Shown here in pieces: positions 43,464-50,630 of a DNA stretch of 64,000 bases. Below the pieces are notes generated by a model. It made no database searches. It saw only the letters and a program-made list of their open reading frames with translations, and had not been told where the DNA came from. Position 1 is the first letter of the stretch, and every line of letters starts with the position of its first letter. Both the position numbers and the translations under genes were made by a program. Source of the DNA: Candidatus Manganitrophus noduliformans (lineage in GTDB: Bacteria > Nitrospirota > Nitrospiria > SBBL01 > Manganitrophaceae); contig NZ_VTOW01000001.1 of NCBI RefSeq assembly GCF_012184425.1, positions 1,798,001 through 1,862,000 on the forward strand, given 5' to 3'.

Positions 43464-43896
43464 GCTGCGGGCTCTTGATCGTCAGGACGGGGCAGGGGGC
43501 CTGCCGGACCACCTTCTCCGCCTGGCTTCCCATCATGACGTGCGAGAACCCGGTCCGTCCATGTGTCCCCATGATGATCAGATCGGCATTGTGCTTCCGC
43601 GCCCCCTGAATGATCTCTACGAAGGGGACCCCGTCGGCCAACAGCGCGCTTGCCTCCAGCCCTTCCTTTTCGGCCTGCTCCACAAGATCATGGAGCATGG
43701 CGTTGCCGCGGTCTTTCATGAAGGCGTATCCCTCATCGGCCATCGGGGTCATCTCATCGGGATGATCGGGCCATTCGAGGGTGTGCATAAAAACCATCTT
43801 TGCGCCGATCCGTTTGGCCATCGAAAAGGCGTAGTCGACCGCCTCGTTGGAGAGCTCTGAAAAATCGGTGGGGACGAGAATGGTATTGATCTTCAT
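43444..43896 (-). CDS. Universal stress protein (UspA family)
   Basis: 150 residues: ILVPTDFSELSNEAV, then IIMGTHGRTGFSHVMMGSQAEKVVRQAPCPVLTI, carrying the complete nucleotide-binding signature. The middle (DEMTPMADEGYAFM) is longer than in the other two copies. It lies 57 nt below palindrome site d and overlaps the UbiB-like gene. Confidence 0.93.
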   Translation of the reverse strand: MKINTILVPTDFSELSNEAVDYAFSMAKRIGAKMVFMHTLEWPDHPDEMTPMADEGYAFMKDRGNAMLHDLVEQAEKEGLEASALLADGVPFVEIIQGARKHNADLIIMGTHGRTGFSHVMMGSQAEKVVRQAPCPVLTIKSPQHVFTPA

Positions 43897-43952
43897 GGCG
43901 ATCCTCCTTTCGTTATTGTTAGCTCATTGTGTGCTACAGGAAGGATCGACGG

Positions 43953-43976
43953 CAATCCCACGAAAGGGGGGTTTTG
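43953..43976 (-). promoter_or_regulatory. Palindrome site d upstream of a usp gene
   Basis: CAA-TC-CCAC-GAAA-GGGG-GG-TTTTG, one core mismatch. Lies 57 nt before the usp start. Confidence 0.65.
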
Positions 43977-43980
43977 ACGA

Positions 43981-44436
43981 CTAACCGGAGGGGGGAAGCG
44001 AGGCGATGACGATCCAGTACTCCTGAACCGCGTGGACGACCCGCATGAAGTTGTCGAACTCGACCGGTTTTTGGATGTAGGTGTTGACGCCCAAATTGTA
44101 GGTGCGCACGACATCCTCCTCTCGGGGGGAGGCGGTCAGAACGATCACCGGAATCGATTTCAGCCCCTCATCCTTCTTTATCTGCTGGAGCACCTCCATC
44201 CCGCCGACCTTCGGCAAATTCAGATCGAGCAGGATCATGCCGGGGCGAGGGAAAGCGATGAGATCGCTGTATTTTCCCTGATGGTAGAGATAGTCGAGGG
44301 CCTCCTGCCCGTCTCTGACCACGATCAGCTCATTTTTTACCTTTCCTCTGGCGAAGGCGCGCCGGGTAATCTCGATATCCTGCAGGTTGTCCTCCACCAG
44401 GAGGATCTTCACCGGTTGAAGCGTTTGACTCGACAT
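43981..44436 (-). CDS. Single-domain response regulator (Rcp1-like)
   Basis: 151 residues from ATG 44434-44436, after GGGAGCTGGAAGG. A lone receiver: VEDN acidic pocket, phosphorylated Asp71 (LLDLNLPK), Thr/Ala switch (VLTASPRE) and Lys near NTYIQKPV. The QDIEITRRAF and ARGKVKNEL patterns are typical of Rcp1-type receivers paired with phytochrome-like kinases. It follows the kinase gene by 29 nt, so the two form a pair. It probably acts by protein contact, since no output domain exists. Confidence 0.9.
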   Translation of the reverse strand: MSSQTLQPVKILLVEDNLQDIEITRRAFARGKVKNELIVVRDGQEALDYLYHQGKYSDLIAFPRPGMILLDLNLPKVGGMEVLQQIKKDEGLKSIPVIVLTASPREEDVVRTYNLGVNTYIQKPVEFDNFMRVVHAVQEYWIVIASLPPSG

Positions 44437-44465
44437 GGCCTTCCAGCTCCCACTTAAAATGAATG

Positions 44466-45635
44466 TTATCGTGAGTCCTTTTGGGGAAGGGTAAAGAAGA
44501 AGGTGCTTCCTTTCCCCGGCGCAGACTCGACCCAAATTTTCCCGCCGCAGTCCTCGATGATCTTCTTGCAGATGGCGAGCCCCGCGCCGGTCCCCTCGAA
44601 CTCCTCCTGGGGATGGAGCCGCTCGAAGAGTCCGAAGATCTGAGCCTGATAGCGGGGATCGATCCCGATGCCGTTGTCCTTGACCGAGAAGAGATAAAAC
44701 CCCTTCTCCTCTTTGAGGTCGATTTCTATCTCCGGAACGGACGACATATTGAATTTAATGGCGTTGGAGAGAAGATTCTTGAAGAGCTCTCCCATCCGGG
44801 TCGGATCGCAAACGACCGTCGGGAGGAGATGTTTCCGGGAGATCCGGACCTTCTTCTGCTCGATTGTATAAGAGAGATCTTCCTCGACCTTCCTGAAGAT
44901 CTGGTTGAGATCGATCTTCTGCTGCGCGGGGGCCTTTCGAGAAATCGAGGCGAGCGTCAGCAGGTCGTGGATTAAATCTTTCATCCGGACGGCGGAAGAT
45001 TTGAGAAATTGAACATAGCGGCGTCCCTCGTTGTCTAATAGATGAGCGTAATCTTCGGCGAGGAATCCGGCGAACGCCTCGATTCCCCGCAGCGGTTCCT
45101 TCAGATCGTGCGAGACGACATGAACGAAGTCGTCCATCTCGCGGATTTTCTCGCGCAGCTTCTGTTCCGCCCCCTTCTTGTCGGTGATGTCGCGGACGAT
45201 GCTGATGACCCGGGCCCCCTCCTCTGTTTCAATCGGGCTCAGGCTGATCTCCACCGGGAACTCGCTCCCGTCTTTGCGGCGGCCCGCCAGGTCGAGGCCG
45301 GCCCCCATCGGCCGGGTCCGCGGCTGGGTGTGATAGTTTTCCCGGTGGCCGACATGCGCCCCCCGAAAGCGCTCCGGCACCAGGATCTCGATCGGCTGGC
45401 CGAGCAGCTCTTCACGGAGATAGCCGAAGAGCTTTTCCGCCTGGGCGTTCACCAGCGTGATCAATCCGCCCCGATCGACGATGATGATTCCATCGGGAGC
45501 CACCTCCAAAAGGCGCTGAAACTTCAACCCCGCCTTACGATGGGTGCTCTCGGTTTCCTCTGCCTGCGCCAGTCGGCGACGGAGGAGGTCGATCTCCGCG
45601 AGAAGTTGTTCTTTCGTTTTTTCTCTGTCGTTCAT
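44466..45635 (-). CDS. PAS sensor histidine kinase
   Basis: 389 residues, soluble. A coiled N-terminus (about 5-30) leads to PAS (about 38-155, VAPDGIIIVDRGGLITLVN), then HisKA with SHDLKEPLRGIEAF (His176) and HATPase (LLSNAIKF, DNGIGIDP, GTGAGLAI). The SHDLKEPL form is common in kinases that partner with Rcp1-like receivers, as here. Start has no strong Shine-Dalgarno. It is divergent from the LuxR-type regulator gene at 45811. Confidence 0.9.
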   Translation of the reverse strand: MNDREKTKEQLLAEIDLLRRRLAQAEETESTHRKAGLKFQRLLEVAPDGIIIVDRGGLITLVNAQAEKLFGYLREELLGQPIEILVPERFRGAHVGHRENYHTQPRTRPMGAGLDLAGRRKDGSEFPVEISLSPIETEEGARVISIVRDITDKKGAEQKLREKIREMDDFVHVVSHDLKEPLRGIEAFAGFLAEDYAHLLDNEGRRYVQFLKSSAVRMKDLIHDLLTLASISRKAPAQQKIDLNQIFRKVEEDLSYTIEQKKVRISRKHLLPTVVCDPTRMGELFKNLLSNAIKFNMSSVPEIEIDLKEEKGFYLFSVKDNGIGIDPRYQAQIFGLFERLHPQEEFEGTGAGLAICKKIIEDCGGKIWVESAPGKGSTFFFTLPQKDSR

Positions 45636-45741
45636 ACGAATCCGGCTTAATCTTTGATGTTTGCCGCGCCGCTCGAATCGGCCCGGATGATAGCAGAGGG
45701 AAGGGGAGAAGGCAATGGCCTTTTCCCTCCCTCCCGCGTCG

Positions 45742-45770
45742 TTGACAGCGGCTCACAACCAGAATATAAT
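45742..45770 (+). promoter_or_regulatory. Consensus sigma-70 promoter of the LuxR-type regulator
   Basis: TTGACA (45742-45747), 17-bp spacer, TATAAT (45765-45770): a perfect consensus. The start site would be about 45777, 34 nt before the ATG. Confidence 0.85.
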
Positions 45771-45810
45771 CTCGAATGACCGGTTCACCTCTCAATGGAT
45801 TATATCTCAT

Positions 45811-46488
45811 ATGAGTACCGTCAACAAAGAGTCGATTCCGATCTTTCTGGTGGAGGACAGCCCTTCCGACATCGAAGTGATCCGGCGCTCCCTCAAGAAG
45901 GGGGGCATCTCGAATCCGCTCCACATCGCGCGGGACGGTCAGGAGGCGGTCGATTTTCTCCACGAACGGTTTGCCCACCCGGGCGTTCTGATCCTCGATA
46001 TCCATCTTCCAAAAATCAACGGCATCGATGTTTTGCACGAGGCCAAACAGATCGATCCCGATATCATCGCGATCATGCTGACCAGCCACGCTTCCATGAA
46101 GACCGCCATCCAGTCTTTGAGGCGGGAAGGGGCTTTCGATTACCTTGAGAAGTCAAAGGACGATCTGCCGCAGCTGATCGAAGCGGTCCGTCTCGCAATC
46201 GAGAAGCGGGCCCTTCAGCTTCAGAGCCGCTGGGTGGTCCAGGCCGAGGGGAGCGAGCGGGTCATCGACATGAAGAAGGTTCAAGAGACGTTCGATCTCT
46301 CCACCCGGGAGGTGGACGTCGTCAAGTGCCTCTGCCGGGGGGACGCCAACAAGGAGATCGCCGACCGGCTCTTCATCAGCGAGCTGACCGTCAAAGGACA
46401 TCTCAAGAAGATCTATCAAAAGATGGACGTTCACAACCGGGCCACCCTCGTCTCCAAAATCTTGTCCGGACCGATGCTCGGCGTATAA
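45811..46488 (+). CDS. NarL/FixJ-type response regulator
   Basis: 225 residues from ATG 45811; the longer frame begins upstream of the promoter's start site and is excluded. Receiver with VEDS, phosphorylated Asp63 (LILDIHLPK) and Lys in YLEKSKDD. The LuxR helix-turn-helix has LSTREVDVVKCLCRGDANKEIADRLFISELTVKGHLKKIYQKM. Lies back-to-back with the PAS kinase/receiver pair and could be its second output. Weak Shine-Dalgarno. Confidence 0.92.
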   Translation: MSTVNKESIPIFLVEDSPSDIEVIRRSLKKGGISNPLHIARDGQEAVDFLHERFAHPGVLILDIHLPKINGIDVLHEAKQIDPDIIAIMLTSHASMKTAIQSLRREGAFDYLEKSKDDLPQLIEAVRLAIEKRALQLQSRWVVQAEGSERVIDMKKVQETFDLSTREVDVVKCLCRGDANKEIADRLFISELTVKGHLKKIYQKMDVHNRATLVSKILSGPMLGV

Positions 46489-46500
46489 CCTTCCGGCCGA

Positions 46501-46686
46501 TTAAGCAATCCCCAGCCGGTAGTGCCTCCCTCCTCGTGCCTCAGCGGAGCAGGGGACCGATCGATTCCGGATCACGACCGGATCGATCAGGTCGCCGCAA
46601 CAGACGCACCGCGCCATGGCGATCCCCCCTTCCATTGTAAAGACCCGCTCTTCCACCATCATCCCCCGGCATCTCAAACATCTCAT
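46501..46686 (-). CDS. Small double zinc-ribbon protein
   Basis: 61 residues. Two CxxC knuckles, CLRC (3-6) and CVCC (27-30), with a strand-like middle (MVEERVFTMEGG) between. AAGGAGGAGAATCCG before the ATG is a strong Shine-Dalgarno, so the gene is real despite its size. Probably binds zinc; function unknown. A tandem copy of the recurring palindrome lies 132-175 nt upstream. Its tail converges with the LuxR-type gene, 12 nt apart. Confidence 0.75.
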   Translation of the reverse strand: MRCLRCRGMMVEERVFTMEGGIAMARCVCCGDLIDPVVIRNRSVPCSAEARGGRHYRLGIA

Positions 46687-46817
46687 CGGATTCTCCTCCT
46701 TGGCGATGTATTCCTGGTTGTCGGTTCCTTGCGCTTGTCTTAAACGGCTTGAAGAAGTTCAGCGTCTTTCACTTCTGTTGAACATGATGCCATTTTGCCG
46801 GATCATCGCGCGGGGCA

Positions 46818-46861
46818 CAACGCCCCGAAAGGGGTGTTTTCGCCCGAAAGGGGTGTTTTCG
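46818..46861 (-). promoter_or_regulatory. Palindrome site e with a tandem 19-bp repeat
   Basis: CAA-CG-CCCC-GAAA-GGGG-TG-TTT (46818-46839). The segment CCCGAAAGGGGTGTTTTCG is repeated head-to-tail (46824-46842 and 46843-46861), giving a second, half-degenerate site two DNA turns away. Confidence 0.7.
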
Positions 46862-46964
46862 GTAGAGGAGAAGAGGGGGGTCTATCGAATGAGATGATGC
46901 GGCGAAAGAGGAATGAAAGGGAATGAGTTGGATGTTTCAGGAAGGCGAGAACAATTTATCGTCG

Positions 46965-46994
46965 GGGCGACCCGATGGGTCGCCCTTCTTTTAA
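46965..46994 (+). terminator. Orphan plus-strand intrinsic terminator
   Basis: GGGCGACCC (46965-46973), loop GAT, GGGTCGCCC (46977-46985), then TTCTTTTAA. No plus-strand gene ends here, so it may close an unannotated small transcript. Confidence 0.6.
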
Positions 46995-47004
46995 TGACGG
47001 ATCA

Positions 47005-47025
47005 GGGCGAGGCGCCGCCTCGCCC
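47005..47025 (-). terminator. Hairpin after a usp gene
   Basis: GGGCGAGGC pairs with GCCTCGCCC (9 bp, loop GCC), 20 nt past the usp stop. No T-run on the minus strand. Confidence 0.4.
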
Positions 47026-47044
47026 CTGCGGCAACCGATTCGAA

Positions 47045-47566
47045 TCAAATCATGATTCCCCAGTTGCCCGAGGAACCGGCTGCCGCCATTTGTTCTTCGA
47101 GCTTTTCTACTTGGGGAACTTTCTCCGCCTCTTTCTCTGTCCACGACCGGACGGTCAGGACCGGGATCGACGCGGTTCGGACGACCCTCTCGGCCACGCT
47201 TCCCATCATCAAATGGGCCATGCCGCTTCTCCCGTGGGTTCCCATCACGATGAGATCGCATTCCAGACGCTTCGCCTTATCGGCGATCTCCGTGGCCGGA
47301 TCTCCCTTGAAGAGATGGGTCTCGATCTGGATCCCCTTCTGTTGCCAAGGGCGCGCGATCCGATCGAGCGCCTGGCTGGCCTGCACCCGATCGAATTCGG
47401 AGTATTCGATCAGCGCAAAATCGAGCGGGTAGCTGAGCGGGGTTAAAATATGGGTCAGAAGGAGCGTCGCGTTCAGCTGTTGCGCGAGAAAAACCGCATA
47501 AGCGATCGCCGCTTGTGAGCACGACGAAAAGTCGGTCGGCACGAAAATTTTATTCACCTTTTCCAT
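47045..47566 (-). CDS. Universal stress protein (UspA family)
   Basis: 173 residues from ATG 47564-47566, with GGAGGAACCAGCC upstream. IFVPTDFSSCSQAAI, GDPATEIADKAKRLECDLIVMGTHGRSGMAHLMMGSVAERVV and PVLTVRS complete the Usp fold and ATP signature. A C-terminal Glu/Lys and Gly-rich tail (EKEAEKVPQVEKLEEQM) is extra. It follows the CBS gene by 78 nt, with a hairpin between. No palindrome lies directly upstream, so it may depend on read-through. Confidence 0.92.
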   Translation of the reverse strand: MEKVNKIFVPTDFSSCSQAAIAYAVFLAQQLNATLLLTHILTPLSYPLDFALIEYSEFDRVQASQALDRIARPWQQKGIQIETHLFKGDPATEIADKAKRLECDLIVMGTHGRSGMAHLMMGSVAERVVRTASIPVLTVRSWTEKEAEKVPQVEKLEEQMAAAGSSGNWGIMI

Positions 47567-47594
47567 GGCTGGTTCCTCCATTCGATTGCAGATG

Positions 47595-47619
47595 AGAGAC
47601 GTCCCGCCGGGACGTCTCT
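47595..47619 (-). terminator. Hairpin between CBS and usp genes
   Basis: AGAGACGTCC pairs with GGACGTCTCT (10 bp, loop CGCCG). No T-run, so partial termination or mRNA processing is more likely than a full stop. Confidence 0.45.
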
Positions 47620-47644
47620 ATCCTCTTTCCCGATCCGCAATCTT

Positions 47645-48088
47645 CTAAAATACGGGGAGCGGTCCCAAGGACGATTCGAGATAACCGGCCAGGAGATCCC
47701 GGCGGGTGACCATCCCGGTTAAACGGTTCTCCTTGTCGACCACCGGGACACGGATGAGATGGCCTGATTGAAAAAGAACCATCATCTCCTCCGCCGCCAT
47801 CTCCGCCGTGATGCAGATCGGCTCCGACATCACCTCTCTCGCCGAGGTTTCCCTTAAATCCAATCCGGCGAGCAGGGCGTTGAGGAGGTCGAATTCGGTG
47901 ACGATCCCGATGAGCCGTCTCTCGGTGTCGACGATCGGAATTCCGCCGAAGCGTCCTTTGATCATTGCTTCCGAAAGGTCATGGCAGGAAGCGTCGGATG
48001 TGAAGGAGACGACTTCCCGTTCCATCATATGCGAGGCATCCATTTCCCAAAGTGTTTTGCCCCCAATCCAATAGTCTGTTCCACGCAT
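47645..48088 (-). CDS. CBS-domain pair protein with N-terminal extension
   Basis: 147 residues from ATG 48086-48088, after AAGGAGAACGATC. Two CBS motifs: MMEREVVSFTSDASCHDLSEAMIKGRFGGIPIVDTERRLIGIVTEFDLL and VMSEPICITAEMAAEEMMVLFQSGHLIRVPVVDKENRLTGMVTRRDLL (each given by its ends in positions about 22-70 and 85-135). It should bind adenine nucleotides. A short Trp-rich lead (GTDYWIGGKTLWEMD) is unusual. It probably shares a transcript with the usp gene below. Confidence 0.9.
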   Translation of the reverse strand: MRGTDYWIGGKTLWEMDASHMMEREVVSFTSDASCHDLSEAMIKGRFGGIPIVDTERRLIGIVTEFDLLNALLAGLDLRETSAREVMSEPICITAEMAAEEMMVLFQSGHLIRVPVVDKENRLTGMVTRRDLLAGYLESSLGPLPVF

Positions 48089-48135
48089 GATCGTTCTCCT
48101 TATCTTTATCTTTTCATCAATCGTCTTTTCAGGTC

Positions 48136-48327
48136 TCAAGCGGTTTTGGGTGTTTTTCCATGGGGTCCTCTTCCCATCCGTCTCCTGACGATTTCGCCGG
48201 GAGGATCTCCGCGGAGACCTTGCTTCATTCGGGTGTAGTGCGATGCGATCCATCTCCTCCCCTTGCGGCGCAGGCGGACGGTTCCCTTCTCAATCGCCAT
48301 CACGGGGAGAAAGATGGCCAGTGTCAA
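48136..48327 (-). CDS. Possible small basic protein, TTG start overlapping upstream stop
   Basis: A 63-codon frame begins with TTG within the stop of the preceding gene (TTGA overlap), with a short hydrophobic lead (LAIFLPVMAIEKG) and a very Arg-rich remainder. No family recognised. Translational coupling makes it plausible; chance coding is equally possible. Confidence 0.3.
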   Translation of the reverse strand: MTLAIFLPVMAIEKGTVRLRRKGRRWIASHYTRMKQGLRGDPPGEIVRRRMGRGPHGKTPKTA

Positions 48328-48860
48328 AGCGGCGATGAAAAAAAGGCGAAAGAGGGCGATTCCAAAGAGAAGTAGGGGAGGGCGCCCGGAGCCGGCCGCG
48401 TCGCATCATAAGTCGCATCATAAAAGGAGAGAAGAGGGGCCCCGCTGTAGGGGGGGGAACCACGGCCGGCGGAGTCGTCCGCCCATCCGTAGAGGAGGCG
48501 GGTGGAGCGACCCGTCGCCTCTTGCAGCAGGGCCAGTCTTTGGAGTATTTTTCTTTTTTCCATTTTTACTTGAGCCAACCGTGCATCTTGCTCGGCGAAA
48601 TGAAGACTCCCCTGGTAGAGAAGGTATTCGGCATGAGGTTGGGATGCCGCCTTTGTTGTTTCTCTCATCATTCCGAGGAGCGTTTCCTCCTCCCGCCTCG
48701 TCCGGGCGAGTTGGTCCAGGAGGATCACATATTCCGTTTCGCCGTGAATGGACGGCGGAGCATTCTCCGCCGCGACAGCGCTTGCGTCTGTCGCAAGGAA
48801 GATCAGCACAAGTGCGATTCCCGTCCCTCTCAGAATTCCTTTCCGCACGGCCGGTCTCAC
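48324..48860 (-). CDS. Secreted coiled-coil protein of unknown function
   Basis: 178 residues from a GTG start with GAGGAGGCGATAAG upstream. A signal peptide (ILRGTGIALVLIFLATDASA, cleavage about 28) is followed by a helical, charged region (TEYVILLDQLARTRREEETLLGMMRETTKA; DARLAQVKMEKRKILQRLALLQEATG) likely to form a coiled coil, and a Ser/Phe-rich tail. No family recognised. It heads a same-strand run with the CBS and usp genes. Confidence 0.7.
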   Translation of the reverse strand: MRPAVRKGILRGTGIALVLIFLATDASAVAAENAPPSIHGETEYVILLDQLARTRREEETLLGMMRETTKAASQPHAEYLLYQGSLHFAEQDARLAQVKMEKRKILQRLALLQEATGRSTRLLYGWADDSAGRGSPPYSGAPLLSFYDATYDATRPAPGALPYFSLESPSFAFFSSPL

Positions 48861-49174
48861 CTTATCGCCTCCTCTCTTTCCTTCTGTAGATGTGGGATGG
48901 AGGGGGAGCTTTCCTTGTCAAACCCTCGCTTTCCGGGCAACCCTCCATCGGTTCGTCTTCCTGCCCGCCGTTCGCTCCCTTGCCTTTTGATAGAGCAGGA
49001 TTGATGCCGGGCAGATGCGGCATCGGCTTTTCTTTTTTGCAAGCAATTACGGGCGGTTTAAAAAGGGGGCTGTAAAGAGGCAAATGACAGGGATGTCCGG
49101 GTGTTCAAGGGAGTAGACGGAATGGACAATCGTTGAAGGAGAGGGGCGGATGGCCACGTCATCACAGGGAAGGG
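48861..49174. other. Intergenic, no supported gene
   Basis: 314 nt. A plus-strand hairpin (GATGCCG/CGGCATC, about 49003-49025) followed by a T-rich run resembles a terminator without an obvious transcript. Short frames here lack Shine-Dalgarno sites and family resemblance. Confidence 0.4.
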
Positions 49175-50596
49175 TTATCCCAATTCCACCGACTCCAAAT
49201 AGTCCGGGACGCGGCAGCGCCATCGCACCTTCTCTTCGATTCGGTGTCTGAGCGCGTCGGCCGCTTCCGGCTCGCCGTGCGTGATGAAGGTTTCTTTCGG
49301 CGGGACCGCGAAGCGGCCGAGCCAGTCGAGGATTTCGTCGGCGTCGGCGTGCGCCGAGAATTGGTCGAGGACGATCACCTCCGCTCGAATCGGGATATAT
49401 TCGCCGTGGATCTTGATCGTCTTCGCCCCCGCCGCCATCGCGGCGCCCCGGGTTCCCCCGGCCTGATATCCGGCGAAGACGATCGTATTTCGCTCGTCCG
49501 GGGCGAACGTCTTCAGGTGATGCAGCACGCGGCCGCCGGTCGCCATTCCGCTCGCCGAGATCAAGATCATCGGATCACGGAGGGCGTTTACCCGTTTCGA
49601 TTCCTCCACGCTGTGGACCAGGTGCGCGGTCCGGACCATCGCCCGGCATTGCGCCTCGTTCAGGCGATGTTCGCCGAGGTGCTCGTAATAGAGGCCGGTC
49701 GCCTCGATCGCCATCGGGCTGTTGAGGAAGACCGGGAGGTCGGGGATCGCCTTCGCTTCTTTCAGAAGATGAATGGCGTAGAGAAGGGTCTGGGCGCGGC
49801 CGACGGCGAAGGCGGGGATTACGACCACCCCGCCCCGCGCGGCGGTCCGGTTGATGATCTCGGCGAGAATCTTTTGCGGATCGGCCGGATCGTGACTGCG
49901 GTCTCCATAGGTCGATTCGATCACGAGATAGTCGGTCTTTCGAATGACCGACGGCGGCGCCATCAGCAGATCGTTCGGACGTCCCAGGTCTCCGGAGAAG
50001 AGAAGCGAGGTTCCGTTGAACTGAAGGGAGGTGAGCGCGGCGCCCAAGAGGTGTCCGGCCGGAAGGAATTGGAACGTCAATCCTTCTCCCAGATCGAACG
50101 CCTTGCCGAATTCGACGGTCCGAAACGAATGAAGCGAGCGCTCCGCGTCTTCCCGAGTGTAAAGCGGGAGGGCCGGGGCATGCTTGGAAAAGTGATGGCG
50201 GTTGGCGTACTCCGCATCCTCTTCTTGAAGATAGCCGCTGTCGGGGAGGAGAATCCGGCAGAGGTCCCGCGTCGCCGGGGTGGAATAGACCTTTCCGGCG
50301 AAACCGTCCCGGACCAGAAGCGGCAAATAGCCGCTGTGATCAAGATGGGCGTGGGTGAGGATCACCGCGTCGATTTCCCTCGGCTCGATCGGAAGGGCTT
50401 CCCAGTTTCGAAGGCGGAGCTGCTTGAACCCTTGAAAGAGGCCGCAGTCGATCAGAATCTTTTTCGAGCCGGCCGAAAAGAGATACTTCGACCCGGTAAC
50501 GGTTCCGGTCGCCCCCAGGAAAGTGAGCGCCGGGGCCGCTTCTTTGTCGGGCGAAACGGAATCAGGCTCGCGATCCAATCGTTTGTATCGTTTCAC
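49175..50596 (-). CDS. Metallo-beta-lactamase/beta-CASP RNA-processing nuclease
   Basis: 473 residues. LTFLGATGTVTGSKYLF begins the MBL fold; HAHLDHSG (zinc ligands), GHLLGAA, SGDLGRPND and STYGDRSH follow. The beta-CASP part contains PAFAVGRAQTLLY and SASGMATGGRVLHHL; DQFSAHAD and ITHGEPEAADALR are the C-terminal motifs. It belongs to the CPSF73-like exonuclease group, which degrades or processes RNA. It follows ppsA by 34 nt, so it shares that operon. Confidence 0.93.
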   Translation of the reverse strand: MKRYKRLDREPDSVSPDKEAAPALTFLGATGTVTGSKYLFSAGSKKILIDCGLFQGFKQLRLRNWEALPIEPREIDAVILTHAHLDHSGYLPLLVRDGFAGKVYSTPATRDLCRILLPDSGYLQEEDAEYANRHHFSKHAPALPLYTREDAERSLHSFRTVEFGKAFDLGEGLTFQFLPAGHLLGAALTSLQFNGTSLLFSGDLGRPNDLLMAPPSVIRKTDYLVIESTYGDRSHDPADPQKILAEIINRTAARGGVVVIPAFAVGRAQTLLYAIHLLKEAKAIPDLPVFLNSPMAIEATGLYYEHLGEHRLNEAQCRAMVRTAHLVHSVEESKRVNALRDPMILISASGMATGGRVLHHLKTFAPDERNTIVFAGYQAGGTRGAAMAAGAKTIKIHGEYIPIRAEVIVLDQFSAHADADEILDWLGRFAVPPKETFITHGEPEAADALRHRIEEKVRWRCRVPDYLESVELG

Positions 50597-50630
50597 ATTC
50601 CTCCAGTCGGTAAGAAGAAAAACTACACCG

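Noticed and set aside
46824-46861. 19-bp head-to-tail repeat as a CRISPR seed
   Set aside because: Only two copies without spacers between them, no cas genes, and the unit matches the operator palindrome seen at other promoters.
48862-49083. Small minus-strand frame upstream of the coiled-coil gene
   Set aside because: No Shine-Dalgarno, no family resemblance and compositionally like non-coding DNA.
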